A DNA stretch of 64,000 nt from Mycobacterium sp. 852002-51163_SCH5372311. GTDB lineage: Bacteria; Actinomycetota; Actinomycetes; Mycobacteriales; Mycobacteriaceae. Where the stretch lies: contig NZ_LZIJ01000100.1 of the NCBI RefSeq assembly GCF_001667115.1, positions 1 through 64,000 on the forward strand, read 5' to 3'. A program made the position numbers and the translations under genes. This document shows, in pieces, positions 61,087 to 64,000 of the stretch; within the stretch, counting starts at the first letter, position 1; each line of letters starts with the position of its first letter. The notes beneath the pieces are model-generated. The model ran no database searches, was not told the DNA's origin, and saw nothing but the letters and a program-made list of their open reading frames with translations.

Positions 61087-61197
61087 CGCCTTTAAGATCT
61101 GAGCTAACTCGCGACGCTCGCCTGCGGTCCACGGCTGCCGACAAATAAGCTGTGCAGGCAAACGGGCAAGCGCAAGCGTAAGAAGGTGAGGCCTTCA

Positions 61198-62583
61198 ATG
61201 AGCGACATGACCGCACGGTTCGCCGAAATCGTCGGCGCGCACAACTTGCTGACCGGCGACGCAATCTCCGACGACTATTCGCACGACGAAGAGTTGAGCA
61301 AGCCGCCGCGGAAGCCGGCCTACGTCGCCAAACCCGCCACCGCGGAAGAGGTCGCTCAGCTCCTGAAAACCGCTACGGAACAAGGCATTCCGGTGACCGC
61401 CCGCGGATCTGGCAGTGGCCTGTCCGGCGCGGCACGCCCGCGCCCGGACGGACTCGTGATTTCCTTCGAACGGATGAACGCCGTCCTGGAGGTCGACACC
61501 ACCAACCAGGTCGCCGTCGTCCAGCCCGGCGTCACGCTCAACGACCTGGACGCCGCGACCGCCGACACCGGGCTGCGGTACATGGTTCACCCCGGCGAGC
61601 TGTCCTCCAGCGTCGGCGGCAACGTCGGAACCAACGCCGGCGGCATGCGCGCGGTCAAGTACGGCGTGGCCCGCCACAACGTGCTCGGGCTGCAGGCGGT
61701 CCTGCCGACCGGCGAGATCATCCGCACCGGCGGCCGGATCGCCAAGGTGTCCACCGGCTACGACCTGACCCAGCTGATCGTCGGCTCGGAAGGAACTCTG
61801 GCCCTGGCCACCGAGGTGATCGTCAAGCTGCACCCGCGACTGGACCACAGCGCCAGCGTGCTGGCCCCGTTCGCCGATTTCGACCAAGTCATGGCAGCGG
61901 TGCCGCAGGTTCTCGCTAGCGGCTTGGTGCCCTACATCCTCGAGTACATCGACAACATGACGATGGCCGCGCTCGTCTACTCTCAAAACCTGGAACTGGG
62001 CATTCCGGACCAGATCCGCGAGACCTGTCAGGCGTATCTCGTTGTAGCACTTGAGAACCGAACCGCAGAGCGGCTGGAAGAGGATGTCGAGCGGGCCGGT
62101 GAGCTACTGGCAGAGCTGGGCGCGCTGGACGCCTACGTGCTCGAAGGCGGCTCAGCGCGCAAGCTGATCGAGGCGCGCGAAAAGGCGTTCTGGACAGCCA
62201 AGGCAGCGGGCGCGGACGACATCATCGACACCGTCGTACCACGGGCGTCGATGCCGAAATTCCTTGCCACCGCACGCGGTTTGGCCTCGGCCGCGGGCGC
62301 TGCCGTGATCGGCTGTGGGCACGCCGGCGACGGCAACGTGCACCTCGGTATCTTCTGCAAGGATGCGGACACACGAAAGAAGCTGATGACCGATATCTTC
62401 GCGCTGGCAATGGAATTGGGCGGTGCGATCTCCGGCGAGCACGGCCTGGGCTGCGCGAAAACCTCGTACTTCCTCGAGCTCGAAGACCCCGCGAAGATCA
62501 GCCTGATGCGCCGCATCAAGCAGAGCTTCGACCCGGCCGGCATCCTCAATCCGGACGTGCTCTTCGCCGCACCGGAAGGGTGA
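61198..62583 (+). CDS. FAD-linked oxidase, GlcD/D-lactate dehydrogenase-like
   Basis: A 461-residue vanillyl-alcohol-oxidase-fold flavoprotein of the glycolate oxidase GlcD branch. The FAD domain has VTARGSGSGLSGAARP and SVGGNVGTNAGGMRAVKYG; the C-terminal domain has GHAGDGNVHLGIF and SGEHGLGCAKT, the substrate/flavin His and Glu strips. It likely oxidises a 2-hydroxyacid such as glycolate or D-lactate. GlcE/GlcF partners are not seen. GAAGGTGAG precedes the ATG. It ends 17 bp before repeat element B. Confidence 0.87.
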   Translation: MSDMTARFAEIVGAHNLLTGDAISDDYSHDEELSKPPRKPAYVAKPATAEEVAQLLKTATEQGIPVTARGSGSGLSGAARPRPDGLVISFERMNAVLEVDTTNQVAVVQPGVTLNDLDAATADTGLRYMVHPGELSSSVGGNVGTNAGGMRAVKYGVARHNVLGLQAVLPTGEIIRTGGRIAKVSTGYDLTQLIVGSEGTLALATEVIVKLHPRLDHSASVLAPFADFDQVMAAVPQVLASGLVPYILEYIDNMTMAALVYSQNLELGIPDQIRETCQAYLVVALENRTAERLEEDVERAGELLAELGALDAYVLEGGSARKLIEAREKAFWTAKAAGADDIIDTVVPRASMPKFLATARGLASAAGAAVIGCGHAGDGNVHLGIFCKDADTRKKLMTDIFALAMELGGAISGEHGLGCAKTSYFLELEDPAKISLMRRIKQSFDPAGILNPDVLFAAPEG

Positions 62584-62600
62584 ACTCGCCCCCTCACACT

Positions 62601-62720
62601 ATTCCCACCAGTCACGGCAAAGAGTCCGTGTGTCGGCTCAGGAATGTGCTATCGCCGGCGCTATCACTTTCCGGAAACGACTGGTGCCAGCCGCGCCGGT
62701 GCTGTAGTGACACATGTGAC
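62601..62720. repeat. About 120-bp intergenic element, copy B
   Basis: This copy aligns along its whole length with 17645-17761 (blocks listed there), including the outer GTCAC/GTGAC pair and an inner GATA-GCGCCGGCGAT-type palindrome around 62648-62665. It too lies between convergent genes (the GlcD-like oxidase and a TetR). Sequence outside the element is unrelated in the two places. Confidence 0.7.
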
Positions 62721-62777
62721 CACGGGGGTAAGGCTGAAAGATGTGATAGCTCGTCCTCGACGCGGGCCATCAATAGC

Positions 62778-63389
62778 TCACCCGAGCAATTCGGCCGCGC
62801 TGGCCGCAACCATGGCCTGTGGATCTTGGTGTATCCCGACGGCATACAGCTCGCCACCGATGGCAAGCGACGCAATGCCATGCACCAATGACCAAAGCGG
62901 ACCGGCGATTTCGCGTGGATCGCGCGCCGCAACAAGGCCTTCTGCCTGACACTTCGCTATCGCGTCAAGCAAGTCGTCAAACGCCTGTTCCGCGGCAACC
63001 GCCAGAATCGGGTGGTCCGCCTTATCGAGCTCAGCGCCGAACATGACCCGGTAGTGATCCGGATGGCTGACCGCCCAGCGCACATAGGCACATCCGAGTT
63101 CGATCACCCTGGCCTTCGGCTCGGAGGCAGACTCGGCGGCCGCGCTCAGTTCGGCGTGCAGCTCGAGAAATCCCTGCTCAGCGACCGTAGCCAGCAACTC
63201 CGCCTTGTCGGCAAAGTGCCGGTACGGCGCGGCGGCGCTGACACCGGCCCGCCGTGCCGCCTCGGTCAGGGTGAAGCCCTTAGGCCCTTTCTCGGCGACC
63301 AGCGACAGCGCCGCCGCTGTGAGCGCGCGCTTGAGATCGCCGTGGTGATAGCTGGCACGACGCGACCGCGAAGGCGCCTTCCGACTCAT
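62778..63389 (-). CDS. TetR-family regulator
   Basis: A 203-residue TetR with helix-turn-helix LTEAARRAGVSAAAPYRHFADK, a form common in TetR_C_33/WHG-domain regulators. The ATG at 63389 (MSRKAPS) is preferred; the frame further upstream lies in the operator region. A strong palindrome (63399-63422) lies between it and the divergent DUF1707 gene, so it probably represses itself and that gene. Confidence 0.85.
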   Translation of the reverse strand: MSRKAPSRSRRASYHHGDLKRALTAAALSLVAEKGPKGFTLTEAARRAGVSAAAPYRHFADKAELLATVAEQGFLELHAELSAAAESASEPKARVIELGCAYVRWAVSHPDHYRVMFGAELDKADHPILAVAAEQAFDDLLDAIAKCQAEGLVAARDPREIAGPLWSLVHGIASLAIGGELYAVGIHQDPQAMVAASAAELLG

Positions 63390-63398
63390 GTTGACGAG

Positions 63399-63422
63399 AT
63401 TAACATTGCCAGCTATGTTAAT
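63399..63422. promoter_or_regulatory. TetR operator in the divergent tetR/DUF1707 promoter
   Basis: ATTAACAT (63399-63406) and ATGTTAAT (63415-63422) form a perfect 8+8 inverted repeat around an 8-base spacer. It starts 10 bp before the tetR ATG and ends 28 bp before the DUF1707 ATG, so it covers both promoters. Confidence 0.7.
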
Positions 63423-63450
63423 GCTATTCACATCCAACGGGAGGAGCGAA

Positions 63451-63876
63451 ATGAGCAATAGTGCAGCAACCATCGCCCGCGTTGGCGATCGCGACCGGCA
63501 AAAGACCGCTGCAAACCTAGGCCAGGCCCTCGCGCAGGGCTACCTGCGGATGGACGAGTACGAGGAGCGCGTACAAGCGGCATTCCAAACGCACACGACC
63601 GCCGAACTCAAACAACTCGTCGCCGATCTGCCACTCGACCGCATTCGTCGCGCCGACCCTCGCCGTCGCGCGGCCAGGATCACCGCGCCCCGCCGTGCGG
63701 TGCGCCTTCATCTAACGGCTTACTTCGCGATGGTCGCCATCGTGCTCGCCGTCTGGACGGCCGTCGCCGTCACCGCTGGCGCCTGGTACTTCTGGCCGAT
63801 CTGGCCGATCCTTGGCGGAGCGATCGGCCTGATCAGTCATGCCATGTCGGTGCCGGGTTCTCGGCTGACCCCGTGA
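63451..63876 (+). CDS. DUF1707/2TM-domain membrane protein
   Basis: A 141-residue protein. The N-terminal DUF1707 domain (about residues 10-60) has GDRDRQKTAANLGQALAQGY and RMDEYEERVQAAFQTHT, an actinobacterial helical domain. A basic linker is followed by two membrane helices (about 90-132, with WYFWPIWPILGGAIGLISH, the 2TM motif). GGAGGAG precedes the ATG. Function unknown; likely the regulated partner of the divergent TetR. An SDR gene follows 42 bp later. Confidence 0.82.
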   Translation: MSNSAATIARVGDRDRQKTAANLGQALAQGYLRMDEYEERVQAAFQTHTTAELKQLVADLPLDRIRRADPRRRAARITAPRRAVRLHLTAYFAMVAIVLAVWTAVAVTAGAWYFWPIWPILGGAIGLISHAMSVPGSRLTP

Positions 63877-63918
63877 GAATGTTGGCGAGCCACGTATGTG
63901 CCACCTAAAGGAGGAGCA

Positions 63919-64000
63919 ATGCCGGACGAAAAGGGATGGGCTGTCGTCACCGGCGCCAGTTCCGGCCTGGGCGCGATCTTCGCCGAACAGCTGGCCGAGC
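63919..64000 (+). CDS. Short-chain dehydrogenase, N-terminal part (cut by window end)
   Basis: Only 27 codons are in the window. WAVVTGASSGLGAIFAEQLA is the SDR TGxxxGxG cofactor motif, at the right distance from the start. AAAGGAGG precedes the ATG at 63919. It is likely in one operon with the DUF1707 gene. The rest of the gene is outside the window. Confidence 0.82.
   Translation, partial: MPDEKGWAVVTGASSGLGAIFAEQLAE

Overview
The window is high-GC actinobacterial DNA and almost certainly comes from a slow-growing Mycobacterium. The strongest evidence is gene order that I recognise from M. tuberculosis Rv2241-Rv2266: aceE, mabR, the mycolic-acid FAS-II operon fabD-acpM-kasA-kasB-accD6, glpD1 with its TetR, an alkyl-DHAP-synthase-like flavoprotein, a diacylglycerol-kinase-like gene, a DUF3145 gene, a serine hydrolase, a methyltransferase, mscR with a metallo-hydrolase, an Lnt-like gene, an SDR, an Rv2264c-like gene and cyp124. 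All identifications are from reading translations; no database search was run.

Layout. 1-1025: a fold-back copy of aceE (probable contig-end artefact) and the aceE 3' part. 1143-8024: mabR and the FAS-II operon, with a probable MabR operator in front of fabD. 8.1-12.9 kb: an accessory block (aromatic monooxygenase with TetR, small-molecule phosphotransferase, DMT permease) between accD6 and glpD1. 12.9-17.6 kb: glycerol/ether-lipid genes around a compact divergent promoter. 17.8-30.5 kb: conserved core ending in cyp124. 30.6-37.4 kb: flavin amine oxidase, a 1097-residue cyclase/ATPase/LuxR regulator, a HAD dehalogenase and a Fic protein. 37.5-41.6 kb: a minus-strand cell-envelope group (amidase, beta-lactamase-like protein, receptor Ser/Thr kinase). 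41.8-46.8 kb: lipid-type redox genes under two TetRs, plus an MFS transporter. 47.0-48.6 kb: a second receptor kinase.

48.8-53.3 kb is a restriction-modification island on the minus strand: a C5-cytosine methyltransferase, a PD-(D/E)XK-like protein, a Vsr endonuclease, an AspBHI/Mrr-type nuclease and a small downstream ORF, mostly with overlapping or close-spaced genes. It is followed by a VOC protein, a second P450, a degenerate stand-alone kinase beside a third receptor kinase, an aldehyde dehydrogenase, a VapBC module, a rhodanese, a GlcD-type oxidase, a TetR, a DUF1707 protein and the start of an SDR.

Two intergenic repeat families run across these regions. One is a GAGCAGACGC-type hairpin (eight full, degenerate or half copies) at gene ends, apparently acting as a terminator. 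The other is a pair of about 120-bp elements, 45 kb apart, both between convergent genes. Many TetR genes have a visible palindrome in their promoter. I see no rRNA, tRNA, CRISPR array, insertion sequence or prophage.
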